DNA from: JAXDBM01 sp964460245
Lineage (GTDB): Bacteria > Desulfobacterota > Syntrophia > Syntrophales > Fen-1087
Direction of reading: 5' to 3'
DNA: 30,448 nt
Assembly (NCBI GenBank): GCA_964460245.1
Contig: CAYWTL010000022.1
Location: forward strand, 1 to 30,448
Part shown: positions 16,301 to 23,495 of the stretch, one piece after another
Layout of the letters: the number at the start of each line of letters is the position of its first letter
Position numbering within the stretch: the first letter of the stretch is position 1
Translations under genes and position numbers: made by a program
The notes under the pieces: generated by a model
Seen by the model: only the letters and a program-made list of their open reading frames with translations
Told to the model about the DNA's origin: nothing
Databases searched by the model: none

Positions 16301-16476
16301 GGAAGTTTCTTTGCCGGAACGGAAGCGGACGACGGCGCACTTGTAACACCCTGATTAATAAATGCCTTTTCCTGTTCCGATAGCGGAACTGCCTTTTGGG
16401 CCAACACATGGCTCCCAATTCCAAGTAAAAGAACAATTAAACAAGAGAAGAATAGACATCGGATTGTTGTTTTCAT
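13375..16476 (-). CDS. Large secreted Pro/Gly/Ser-rich repeat protein
   Basis: 1033 residues from ATG 16476 (GGAGGGAG directly upstream; a TTG at 16488 lies inside that site and is rejected). Signal peptide residues 1-26, ending VLAQ. Layout: two 40-residue repeats (66-105, 106-145; KKPAS...PSTxIRKT...YTPPA); several YVAPxYTPP-type repeats (about 164-240); an Ala-rich charged stretch (320-435); three 53-residue modules (440-492, 493-545, 546-594) of the form VRxxFxIPxDVP...A...FA; a Gly/Pro/Ser region with loosely collagen-like spacing (615-780); a beta-rich patch (784-830; DLTATDDQGTVTIHFTPNGDGTYTG); and a Gly-rich charged tail. No membrane anchor was found after the signal. No family is recognised. 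A surface, matrix or appendage role is inferred from composition and from the CsgG-like neighbour. Confidence 0.82.
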   Translation of the reverse strand: MKTTIRCLFFSCLIVLLLGIGSHVLAQKAVPLSEQEKAFINQGVTSAPSSASVPAKKLPAAKVIKKKPASAAATSATTKPSTSIRKTTALPATSAYTPPAVKSVTKKPASATATGVTSTPSTGIRKTATLPVKPSYTPPAASTQQVSSKPSVQQSEAISITPRSGYVAPSFTPPPATGGIGVSGQGPGVKSAGTYVAPAYTPPSLSLPSKTVGVGTAVEGQGIQTPSGSYVTPMYDPPRSGPLGSGAPAGQPGPATTVPRSGSVPLFPVSAGTGAGGQEQGVKTTSSFLMPSSAGGKEATPGTDAGASLSGSTPSPVVDNAERLQRLREKYGKEDTAAGGALSKDERSKAAGGKKEAADGGATSAQSEGKGVTVPGAKVAGDKAGKTAAAMALEAAAAASAAPGVVGARTKEESSGQGQLSDTAGTGQQGETAADREKEVRERFNIPEDVPIKSTAEALGFAKQFEALGGKLTRETWREQKEKGSDEVVGKQVRDTFGIPDDVPVGSIKDAIDFARDVQMLTGDNKPEAWRLRQEKGSKAATKEIICKTYELPDCTVIASPEDLLKGIAEGERLGVPLQELPDFIKDWGRQRSGGITLDELLKKWFPGAKPGIDRGGLPGDGLPDGPGDGPGGVPGSGSGQPGNLVDVMRTGFGIGAAAGGGSGGTGTPGAPGGGSGGTGIPGVPGVGSGGSGGQGGALGSGRAAGLLDPLATGTGIGAPGQSGGGQGQSSSGTSTTPGTGISGSGSGSGGTGSGSGGGTGNTVGTGAAGSSSNNASGPSTGGYVTYTNDRGFDLTATDDQGTVTIHFTPNGDGTYTGTTQNGQVLTTSGKPPEGDVTGGTDQGQDYISWDQGSDSGSGTSTGQTSGSGSTGSDTSSSGSTTSTGGTQGTGEEEGQSGMYNPDDDSLYRRSMTAEERAKAVEESQKLKPVDGGRGGEGGGQRRTGLKVSDVNTMEIMKSKTDPYITPNPEADQGGHSGPIPVGDERGNIEQPVRDGGSAAQGLGRMGGATRPGGGQSGTGGGFDPRVAGEQPE
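14695..15159 (-). repeat. Three tandem 53-residue modules within the secreted protein gene
   Basis: Units at 15001-15159, 14842-15000 and 14695-14841. The first two are exactly 53 codons and align without gaps (VRERFNIPEDVPI / VRDTFGIPDDVPV; later ETWREQKEKGS / EAWRLRQEKGS). The third is more divergent (ICKTYELPDCTV) and gains two Cys. Confidence 0.75.
16042..16281 (-). repeat. Two tandem 40-residue repeats near the secreted protein N-terminus
   Basis: Codons 66-105 and 106-145 repeat with 120-bp spacing: KKPASAAAT and KKPASATAT, then STSIRKTTALP and STGIRKTATLP, then AYTPPA and SYTPPA. This suggests recent tandem duplication of a low-complexity linker. Confidence 0.75.
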
Positions 16477-16951
16477 GGCTCCCTCCAATGATCTGCGGAG
16501 ACGATGGCTTGGCCTTGCCCCGGATAAAGCCGGGGGTTTAGAAAGGAGGTTAACGCAAAGGGCTCGGGAAGGAAGAACGATGATTCGCCTCTCAAAAGCC
16601 TGAATTTGTATGGCATCGATATCAAGAACAAAAATACTGAAGGTTGTCCCGTTGCCGCTCTTTTTTTTCAGTCAGTGGCTTCAACTTTGTAACAGTGAGG
16701 TTAGGAAGCAGGTTAAGAGATGATCGCCGGGAGAAATCCCTCCTGAGTTCGGGCGATACAGGAAAAACGAGAAGATAAGGATCCGGTTGAAAAATTACAT
16801 CTAGCCTTTTTCATAACGCACCCCGTATATTCCAGGGGTTATGAGTTTGTTGTCAGGTCCGGTCTCCGTCAACAAAAGTACGGCTCATTTGCATCAAATC
16901 AGAAAGGATATATGTTCCTCAAAAAAGCTGGGTGGAAAACAAACCCTTTTT
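16477..16951. other. 475-bp intergenic region upstream of the secreted repeat protein
   Basis: No convincing gene. It contains a strong hairpin CCCCGG-ataaag-CCGGGG (16518-16535) in the presumed leader of the 1033-residue protein, 42 bases before its ATG; it has no T-run and so is not a simple terminator. It also holds a bulged inverted repeat (CATAAC-gca-CCCC pairing with GGGGTTATG, about 16813-16844). No clear -35/-10 pair was found for the minus-strand gene. Confidence 0.4.
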
Positions 16952-17221
16952 TCATTTAATGATAAAGCCTTTTATTGTCAATAACATTCTGACAGAAAAT
17001 TCTGGCAGAACTCGATAGAATCCCGGAATGATGAACTGTACCTGTGAGTCCCCATTGCCCGCTTCGTCGTAAAAAGCCCGCCTGTCACTTATGGTTGAAT
17101 GGACGCTTCGGATCACAGTTTCCACCGATGCCGCACGGTCATGATCGCTGGCCGGCTGCCTGACCTCCAGGTTTATCGGTTTCCGTGTGCGATTTGGAAA
17201 GTCGAGCTTAATCCGATCCAT
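16952..17221 (-). CDS. Possible 89-residue protein coupled to the TPR sigma-54 regulator
   Basis: The ATG at 17221 overlaps the regulator stop codon as TGATG, a common form of translational coupling. The translation starts MDRIKLDFPNRTRKPINLEV and is mixed in character, with no signal peptide; the end (RMLLTIKGFIIK) is AT-rich and looks eroded. No family is recognised. It may be a short real gene, or the leftover of a longer one. Confidence 0.35.
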   Translation of the reverse strand: MDRIKLDFPNRTRKPINLEVRQPASDHDRAASVETVIRSVHSTISDRRAFYDEAGNGDSQVQFIIPGFYRVLPEFSVRMLLTIKGFIIK

Positions 17222-20200
17222 CACGAAGCGGCAGTCTCGCTCAGAACGGAGACGCGCCGCGCGTTTCGAATCCCCAGCTTCTTCATGCGGTAGATCAGTG
17301 TCGTGCGGTTCAGGCCCAGAATTTCGGCAGCGCCGTCCGCTCCGCCGATCTTGCCTTCGGTTTTTTTCAGTGCCTCCAGGATGTGATCTCTTTCCATGTC
17401 CCTCAGCTTCATGTCCCCGTGATCCGTGGATGATTTCGCTGGCCGGTGCTCCAGGTCGGGGAACCGAATCGTCGAACCGCCGAGAATGACGGCCCTTTCG
17501 ATCATATTGGAAAGCTCGCGGATATTGCCGGGCCAGGGGTATGCCTGCAACTTTTTCATCTCCGATTCCGGGATGCCCGGATAATCCTTTTTCGATTGGG
17601 AACCGTAGAGCTGGAGAAAATGCATGGCGAGATGGGGGATGTCTTCGATACGCTCCCGCAACGGCGGCACGGAAACGGGAAACACGTTCAGCCGGAAATA
17701 AAGATCGTTCCGGAATTTCCCGGCGGAGACATCGGCGGTCAGGTCCTTGTTGGTGGCGGCGATCAGCCGGAAATCGGACCGCAGCGTTTTGGTTCCCCCG
17801 ACCCGCTGAAATTCCTTTTCCTGAAGAATCCGCAGCAGTCTGCTCTGTGTTGAAAGCGGGAGTTCGGAGACCTCATCCAGAAAGATGGTGCCATGATGGG
17901 CCAGTTCAAAGCGGCCTTCCTTGGTCTTCACCGCCCCCGTAAACGACCCTTTTTCATGGCCGAAGAGTTCGCTGTCGATCAGTGTCTCCGGAAGCGCGGC
18001 GCAATTCACCCGGATGAAGGGACCTTCTTTCCTTGGGCTTTCGCGGTGTATCGCCCTCGCGACAAGTTCTTTGCCGACGCCCGTTTCGCCGTGTATCAGA
18101 ACGGTCGACTGCGTGGGTGCAACCTTGCGGATCAGTTGATTTAAGTTCCGGATGCCGTCGCTCACCCCGATGATCTCGCCGAAGGGTTGAAGACCTTCCA
18201 TCTCTTCGAGGTAGTACAAATTTTCCTGGGTGAGCTTCTTGTTCAATTTTGAAATTTCATCGTAGGCTTTTGCGCGGTCGATGGATATGGCGATCTGCGA
18301 GGCGAAGGCGGAGAGGAGTTTCATAGTGTTCGGACCGAGATCAAACGAGAAAAACCGGCTGTCCTGATAAAGGACACCGATCGTCTGGCTCCCCAGCTTC
18401 AGCGGGGTGATGATGACGCGCCGGAAATCGCCGGGTTGGCTCCCGCCGGCTTCGTATTGGATGATCTTTCCGTCCGGCGAATGGGCGGCGGCATGGATGC
18501 GCCGCAGTGTGTTTTCAAAAGGCGCCCCCTTGATCTCGTCCCGAAAGAGATTTCTCGAGGCAACCATAATGAGATCGGCGGAAGCCTCGCTTTTGATGAA
18601 AAGGGCCGCGCGTTCCGATCCCGTCAGTCTCGATATGGATGTGATGATGTTGGTGAGCAATTTCTCGATATTGTCCTGGCTGGTCAGGGCTTCGCCCATT
18701 TCGATGACCATGTCGAACAACCGCTCATCCTGATTCCGCTTCTCCTGGGGAACCAGATGCTGCAGGTCCGGGGGGAAGCAGTCCGCGGCAATGGGGCTGA
18801 AGAACTCATAGGCCTTCCGCGCGTATCCTTCGGCGGTGGGCCAGTCGCCGGTCTGCTTGCAGAGCCTGGCCAATTCGACCCGGATCCGCGCCAGTTCGAA
18901 GCTGGCGCCCATTCTCTCGACCGTTTGTTCGAGCTCGCCGAGCAAGACGATTTTTTCCGCCATCGAGCTTTTGTTTTCCGGGAGTCCGAGCTTAAGCCGC
19001 TGGATCATCCCGTACATCAGCGGGTTCACATCCTCCTTGTCGAGATGCTCCAGAAATTCAAAAACGGGCTTCAGATCAACGGGAGAAACGCCCTTTGCAT
19101 GCAGAATGTAACCGGTGTCCAGCAGGGCGTAGTAGTTCAGGATGTGATACCAGCTCGACTTCCGGATTTTCCACAGGACCTTGTAATGTTCGGCGGCCAG
19201 AGAGAAGTTGCCCTCCTGGCATTCGATGCTGGCCAGACCCATCCCGGCAAGGACTTCCATCATCGGGACATTTTCCCTCCTGGCCAGTTCGATGGCTTTT
19301 TCGAAATTGGACCGGCTGCCCCTCAGCTGCTTGATCTCCAGAAGAATGATTCCCGCCGTGACGAGGGCATAAGACAACAGGGGCAGGTTCCCGTATTTCA
19401 GGCAGAGGTTCTGAATGGTTTCCGTTATGCCGAGGCCTCGCTGCGGCATGCCCACCAGGGCGTAGCAGATGGCCAGATTCAAAGCGACCAATTGGAAAAA
19501 CTCGCTGTTGTCGGCGGCATCGAGTTCGCCCAGAGATTGTTCGTACACCTCGATGGCTTTGAAGAATTGACCTTTGATGATGTGCGTCAATCCCTGGACT
19601 TTCAAACCCCATCGGTGCAGCTCTTCATCTTCGAGCTGTTCGATCAGATCCCATCCCCGGTTGAAGTGTTGAACAGCTTCTCGATACTGGAAGTACATCC
19701 AGTTGTTCTGGCCGATCAGCAGTTCGAGAAAAGCCTCCGATTTCAGGTCGTGAAGGCGGCGGGCCGTTCCGCTGGCCGCCATGAGCAGGCAATTGAGCTT
19801 TTTCAGGCTGGGATGAAAGAGTGAAAGGGATGCCCGGCGCTCGATTGCCTTGATGAAAACGAGCCAGACGCCGTCCGGCATGGTGCTTTCCGCGTCGTTG
19901 AAAAACCGTTCCGCGAATTCCAGGATGGAATCATAGAGCCGGATCGCCGCCGAGAGGTTATGGTTTTGCTCTTCGATCACCGCTGCTTTCAGAATGAACT
20001 CGATGCATTCTTCCCGAAGTCCGGACAGGATGCACAAACGGGCCAGAGTCGGGATTGTTTTCTCGTCCACAGGATGATTTTTGAGAAGCATTTCGACCGC
20101 ATTGCCGTAAAGCCGGGGCAATTCCTCGGGCGATAGCGAGTCTATGATCTGCAATCGGATGTCCTCGGAAGACCATCTGTAGCATCCTTGATTGCCCGGC

Positions 20201-20373
20201 TTCGGAAGGATCCACCCCTCGCTTGTGAGCGACTGGATCGCCGAGATCAACCTCGATGGCGGATAAGCGCTCAGCCAGTCCACGCAGAAAAAATCCGGGA
20301 AAGAAGCAAATACCTGCGAAACTTTCTTTTCCTCCGCAGAGAGGGCCGATAAAAAATCTTTCACGGTTGCCAT
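17221..20373 (-). CDS. Sigma-54-dependent activator with N-terminal TPR-like region and GAF domain
   Basis: 1050 residues from ATG 20373, chosen because AGGGTGAGG lies just upstream; the frame is open to 20460, but that start would run through the regulatory repeats. Layout: a winged-helix-like N-terminus (1-80), a long run of helical TPR-like repeats (about 95-540), a GAF domain (about 560-720), a coiled linker, the sigma-54 AAA+ domain and a Fis-type helix-turn-helix (AAEILGLNRTTLIYRMKKLGI). In the AAA+ part are Walker A HGETGVGKE, the sigma-54 contact loop as GSFTGA (a known variant of GAFTGA), Walker B GTIFLDEVSEL and FRNDLYFRLNVFPV. It is transcribed away from the acyl-CoA operon, whose upstream region carries a -24/-12 promoter and enhancer-like repeats, so it is very likely that operon's activator. 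The signal may be an acyl-CoA or organic acid bound by the GAF or TPR part (inference). Confidence 0.92.
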   Translation of the reverse strand: MATVKDFLSALSAEEKKVSQVFASFPDFFCVDWLSAYPPSRLISAIQSLTSEGWILPKPGNQGCYRWSSEDIRLQIIDSLSPEELPRLYGNAVEMLLKNHPVDEKTIPTLARLCILSGLREECIEFILKAAVIEEQNHNLSAAIRLYDSILEFAERFFNDAESTMPDGVWLVFIKAIERRASLSLFHPSLKKLNCLLMAASGTARRLHDLKSEAFLELLIGQNNWMYFQYREAVQHFNRGWDLIEQLEDEELHRWGLKVQGLTHIIKGQFFKAIEVYEQSLGELDAADNSEFFQLVALNLAICYALVGMPQRGLGITETIQNLCLKYGNLPLLSYALVTAGIILLEIKQLRGSRSNFEKAIELARRENVPMMEVLAGMGLASIECQEGNFSLAAEHYKVLWKIRKSSWYHILNYYALLDTGYILHAKGVSPVDLKPVFEFLEHLDKEDVNPLMYGMIQRLKLGLPENKSSMAEKIVLLGELEQTVERMGASFELARIRVELARLCKQTGDWPTAEGYARKAYEFFSPIAADCFPPDLQHLVPQEKRNQDERLFDMVIEMGEALTSQDNIEKLLTNIITSISRLTGSERAALFIKSEASADLIMVASRNLFRDEIKGAPFENTLRRIHAAAHSPDGKIIQYEAGGSQPGDFRRVIITPLKLGSQTIGVLYQDSRFFSFDLGPNTMKLLSAFASQIAISIDRAKAYDEISKLNKKLTQENLYYLEEMEGLQPFGEIIGVSDGIRNLNQLIRKVAPTQSTVLIHGETGVGKELVARAIHRESPRKEGPFIRVNCAALPETLIDSELFGHEKGSFTGAVKTKEGRFELAHHGTIFLDEVSELPLSTQSRLLRILQEKEFQRVGGTKTLRSDFRLIAATNKDLTADVSAGKFRNDLYFRLNVFPVSVPPLRERIEDIPHLAMHFLQLYGSQSKKDYPGIPESEMKKLQAYPWPGNIRELSNMIERAVILGGSTIRFPDLEHRPAKSSTDHGDMKLRDMERDHILEALKKTEGKIGGADGAAEILGLNRTTLIYRMKKLGIRNARRVSVLSETAAS

Positions 20374-20430
20374 CGCCTCACCCTTTCTCATGATCAAATT
20401 CGGCTTCGTCAACATCCCATATCGGAGCGG

Positions 20431-20484
20431 TAATGTCAATAGCCGTGCAAATATTGACATTAGTCAAAGACAATAATTTGACAT
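20431..20484. promoter_or_regulatory. Nested inverted repeats, probable enhancer (UAS) for the sigma-54 activator
   Basis: TAATGTCAATA (20431-20441) and its perfect reverse complement (20452-20462) flank a 10-base spacer. Overlapping the right arm is a second repeat TTGAC-atta-GTCAA (20454-20467), and a further TTGACAT follows at 20478-20484. The main repeat is centred about 120 bp upstream of the predicted operon start site, typical for a sigma-54 enhancer. It also lies 60-110 bp before the regulator ATG, so autoregulation is possible. Confidence 0.65.
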
Positions 20485-20542
20485 TTGTGGGGTATATTTC
20501 AGCACGTAATTGATATTACTTGAGTATATTAAATAGTCATTT

Positions 20543-20558
20543 TGGCTCGACATTTGCA
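20543..20558 (+). promoter_or_regulatory. Sigma-54 (-24/-12) promoter of the acyl-CoA catabolism operon
   Basis: TGGCTCGACATTTGCA matches the consensus TGGCACG-N4-TTGCW at all but one position, with the obligatory GG (20544-20545) and GC (20556-20557) exactly ten bases apart. The predicted start site is about 20569, some 30 bases before the thiolase ATG. Confidence 0.85.
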
Positions 20559-20600
20559 AGCAAACAAAGAGAAACTTGAATTCCTGGCTGAGGTGATGAG

Positions 20601-21824
20601 ATGAACGATAAAAATGATGTGGTGATTGTCAGTGCCGTCCGGACGCCCTTTGGCCGCTTTGACGGTGTGTTGAAGACCGTTTTGAGCATGGATCTGGGCG
20701 TGCTGGCCCTGAAGGAGGTTGTCCGCAGGATCGAACTCGATCCGAAACTGGTGGACGAGGTCTATTACGGCACCTGCATCCCGGCGGAATACGCCATTTA
20801 CACGAATGTCCCAGCCAGACAGATCACGCTGCTGGCGGGCTTTCCCGAAAGCAACATCTCGCTGACCATCGACCGGGCCTGCTGCTCGTCCATGACGGCG
20901 CTGCGGCTGGGGTACCGGGCCATCAAGTCCGGTGATGCCGAGATCGCGATCGCCTCGGGGGCGGAGAATATGGGCAACGTCCCCCTGATCGCCTCCGCCG
21001 CGAAGACCCGCTGGGGAAGCCGTCTGGGTCATGTGGCGTTGGAGGATGTCCTCTTCGAGCTGGGCTACAGCCGCAAGGGCTTCGCCCCGGTGGCCACGGA
21101 TGCCGGCCATGTGGCCGTGGAGTTCGGCGTGAGCCGGGAGAAGCAGGATGCCTGGGCGCTGTCCAGCCATGACAAGTATTACGCCGCCTACAAGGCCGGG
21201 AAGTTCGATATTGGTGGGGAACTGATGCGCCTGGAGATCCCCCAGAAAAAGGCCCCCATCGTCCTGGAGAAGGACGAGTCCCCCCGGGACAACCTGAGCA
21301 TGGAGAAGATGGCCGCCCTGAAGCCCGTTTACGGCAGCCCGACGGTGACGGCCGGGAACGCTCCGGGCCTCAACTCGGGCGCTTCGGCAGTCGTCATCAT
21401 GTCCCGAAAGAAGGCCGAGTCGCTCGGCCTGAAGGCGCTGGCGACAATCGAGGCCTGCGAGTCCGCCGCAGGCAGCCCCAAGTACATGGCCTGCGTTCCC
21501 GCCCAGGCCATCGAGAAGATGTTTGCCAGGACAGGGCATAAGATCGACGACATGGGCATCATCGAGATCAACGAGGCCTTTGCCGCCGTGACACTGGTGT
21601 CGCTCAAGATGCTGGCCAAGGACGATCCGGCGAAGTGGCAGGCCCTTCAGGACAGGACGAACGTCAACGGTGGCGCGATCGCGATCGGTCACCCCGTGGG
21701 GGCGAGCGGCGCCCGGATCACGATGACGATGATGTACGAGCTCATGCGGCGCGGCGGCGGTCTGGGGGTGGCGGCCATCTGCGGCGGCCTGTCCCAGGGG
21801 GAGGCAATCCTGATCCGGGTGTGA
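20601..21824 (+). CDS. Acetyl-CoA acyltransferase (thiolase) with intact active site
   Basis: 407 residues, normal thiolase length. All catalytic elements are present: nucleophile Cys94 in DRACCSSMTAL (Cys95 is adjacent), NEAF at 324-327, His364 in GHPVGASGAR, and Cys394 in ICGGLSQG. The N-terminal SAVRTPFGRFDG is typical. It cleaves a 3-oxoacyl-CoA with CoA to acetyl-CoA and a shortened acyl-CoA, or the reverse. GAGGTGAT precedes the ATG. It is the first gene behind the sigma-54 promoter and is followed 43 bp later by a DUF35 gene. The pair resembles BbsB/BbsA, the thiolase with a zinc-finger subunit of anaerobic toluene degradation, so the substrate may be an unusual (aromatic or branched) 3-oxoacyl-CoA; that is inference. 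Confidence 0.93.
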   Translation: MNDKNDVVIVSAVRTPFGRFDGVLKTVLSMDLGVLALKEVVRRIELDPKLVDEVYYGTCIPAEYAIYTNVPARQITLLAGFPESNISLTIDRACCSSMTALRLGYRAIKSGDAEIAIASGAENMGNVPLIASAAKTRWGSRLGHVALEDVLFELGYSRKGFAPVATDAGHVAVEFGVSREKQDAWALSSHDKYYAAYKAGKFDIGGELMRLEIPQKKAPIVLEKDESPRDNLSMEKMAALKPVYGSPTVTAGNAPGLNSGASAVVIMSRKKAESLGLKALATIEACESAAGSPKYMACVPAQAIEKMFARTGHKIDDMGIIEINEAFAAVTLVSLKMLAKDDPAKWQALQDRTNVNGGAIAIGHPVGASGARITMTMMYELMRRGGGLGVAAICGGLSQGEAILIRV

Positions 21825-21867
21825 TCCGTTGACGCAGCAATCAATACAGAGAAGATGGAGGAGAATC

Positions 21868-22323
21868 ATGGATGAATGGTTGAAAGAGGTGGAACCGTTG
21901 ACCCTGAAGGGCCAGATTGCCGTTCCCTACACCTGGTGGGTGGGAGACGTCGGCAGCCGGTTCCTGGCGTCCCTTCGGGACGAGCAGAAGATTCTCGGGA
22001 GCCGCTGCAAGGCCTGCGGGAAGGTGTTTGTGCCCCCCCGCAAGAACTGCGGCCGCTGCTTCGTCGATATCGAAGAATGGGTGGACGTCGCGTCCGAGGG
22101 CGTCATCGAGGCCTATACCATCGTGCATTACGGATATCCCGTACAGCCGGTGAAGCCGCCCTTTGCCTATGCCCTGATCCGGCTGGACGGAGCGGATGTC
22201 GGCTTTCTGCACCTGATCAAAAAGGACCTGGACAGAATTGGAAACGGTCAACGAGTGAAGGCGGTATTCAAAAAGGAGCGGACCGGGAGCATCCTGGACA
22301 TCGACTCCTTCGAGCTCATTTAA
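21868..22323 (+). CDS. DUF35 zinc-ribbon/OB-fold protein (thiolase partner), copy 1
   Basis: 151 residues from ATG 21868 (GGAGGAG upstream; the frame is open further 5' but without a better start). Rubredoxin-like zinc ribbon with C47-xx-C50 and C61-xx-C64 (CKACGKVFVPPRKNCGRCF), then an OB-fold (VIEAYTIVHYGYP...FAYALIRLDGADVGFLHLI...RVKAVFKKER). Family knowledge: DUF35 proteins bind acyl-CoA and form tight complexes with thiolase-fold enzymes, as in archaeal HMG-CoA synthesis, steroid side-chain aldolases and BbsA. It lies directly between the true thiolase and the first thiolase-like protein, so either may be its partner. Confidence 0.92.
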   Translation: MDEWLKEVEPLTLKGQIAVPYTWWVGDVGSRFLASLRDEQKILGSRCKACGKVFVPPRKNCGRCFVDIEEWVDVASEGVIEAYTIVHYGYPVQPVKPPFAYALIRLDGADVGFLHLIKKDLDRIGNGQRVKAVFKKERTGSILDIDSFELI

Positions 22324-22344
22324 GCGCCTGTGGAGGAAATGGAT

Positions 22345-23487
22345 ATGGACAAAACAGCAATCGTCGGCGTGGCGCAGACGAAGTACGAGAGAAGGAAGAA
22401 GGACCAGATCTTCGCGGACCTGGTCTTTGACGTGACCCGTGCGGCGCTGAATGACGCGGGCCTCTCGCTGGACGACATCGACAGCGTGGTCACCGTTTCG
22501 AACGACTTTTTCGACGGCCGGACCATCTCGGGCATGTCCGTGGGGGATGCCTCCGGCGGCCAGGACAAGAACATCTCGACCGTATCCGGGGACGGCACGT
22601 TCGGGGCCTTCTACGGCCTCATGCGGGTCCTGTCCGGCTACCAGGCGACAATCGTCGTGGCCCACTACAAGGGCAGCGAGGGCGACGTGAAGATCACGAC
22701 CAACGGTATGTTCGACCCCATCTTTCACCGCCATCTGGGCATCGAGGCGATCTCGGCGGCGGCGCTCCAGGCGAACGCCTACATGCACCGGTACGGCATT
22801 CGGGAGGAGGCGTTTGCCGAGGTGTCCGTGAAAAACCACGGGAATGCGAAGAACAACCCCTATGCCCAGCTCCCGCTGGATATCACGGTGGCGGACGTCA
22901 TGAAGTCGCGGAAGATCGCGGAGCCCCTGAAGCTCCTGGACTGCGGGCCGGTCAGCGACGGGGCGGCGGCCGTCATCATCGCCAACGAGAAAATCGCGGC
23001 CCGGACAAAGAAGAAGCCGGTCTGGATCAGGAGTGTGGCGCACTGCTGCGAGGACTACCTGCTGGGGGACCGGGATCTCGCCAGGCCGACGGCGCTTTCC
23101 GAGGCGGCGAAGAAAGCCTACGCGATGGCAGGCATCCGGAATCCTCTCGAAGAGATCGACGTGGCGGAGGTGCTGGAGCCGTACAGCTACATGGAGCCCC
23201 TGTGGCTCGAGGGATTGGGATTCTGCGGGCCCGGTGAGGGGGGAAAGCAGATCGGCATGGGGATCACGACCATGGGCGGCAAGCTGCCCGTCAATCCCTC
23301 CGGCGGGGCGCTTTCTTCAAATCCCATCCTGGTGGGGGGGCTGGCCAGGCTGATCGAGGCGGCCCTGCAGGTCCGCGGCGAGGCCGGGGCCAGGCAGGTA
23401 AAGAAGGTCGATACGGCGCTGGCCCACGGTTTCAACGGTCCCTGCGGCCAGAGCCACTGCGTCTGGATCGTCGGCGGAAAGAAGTGA
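22345..23487 (+). CDS. Thiolase-like protein A (SCP2-type) lacking catalytic Cys and His
   Basis: 380 residues from ATG 22345, with GGAGG eight bases upstream (GTG 22330 and ATG 22339 overlap that site). Fold markers of SCP2/lipid-transfer thiolases are clear: KTAIVGVAQTKYE at the start, KNNPYAQLPLDITVADVM, DGAAAVIIA, LGFCGPGEGG and LPVNPSGG. The active site is gone: the nucleophile region reads VSGDGTFG (80-87) with Gly84 where Cys is expected, the usual GHP is S-N-P (Asn326), and the NEAF/HDAF position is LEPYSY (278-282). Thiolysis is therefore unlikely. It is similar to thiolase-like protein B, eight bp downstream, and the two probably form a heteromer with a DUF35 subunit. A retro-aldolase of the Ltp2-ChsH2 kind is a candidate function. 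Confidence 0.9.
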   Translation: MDKTAIVGVAQTKYERRKKDQIFADLVFDVTRAALNDAGLSLDDIDSVVTVSNDFFDGRTISGMSVGDASGGQDKNISTVSGDGTFGAFYGLMRVLSGYQATIVVAHYKGSEGDVKITTNGMFDPIFHRHLGIEAISAAALQANAYMHRYGIREEAFAEVSVKNHGNAKNNPYAQLPLDITVADVMKSRKIAEPLKLLDCGPVSDGAAAVIIANEKIAARTKKKPVWIRSVAHCCEDYLLGDRDLARPTALSEAAKKAYAMAGIRNPLEEIDVAEVLEPYSYMEPLWLEGLGFCGPGEGGKQIGMGITTMGGKLPVNPSGGALSSNPILVGGLARLIEAALQVRGEAGARQVKKVDTALAHGFNGPCGQSHCVWIVGGKK

Positions 23488-23495
23488 GGTGACTT

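Noticed and set aside
16500..16620. Possible c-di-GMP (GEMM) riboswitch, suggested by ACGCAAAGGGCTCGGG on the plus strand
   Set aside because: Only the ACGCAAAG core matches; the second-helix GGTAGC...GGGTTACC part is missing, and there is no plus-strand gene downstream for over 4 kb.
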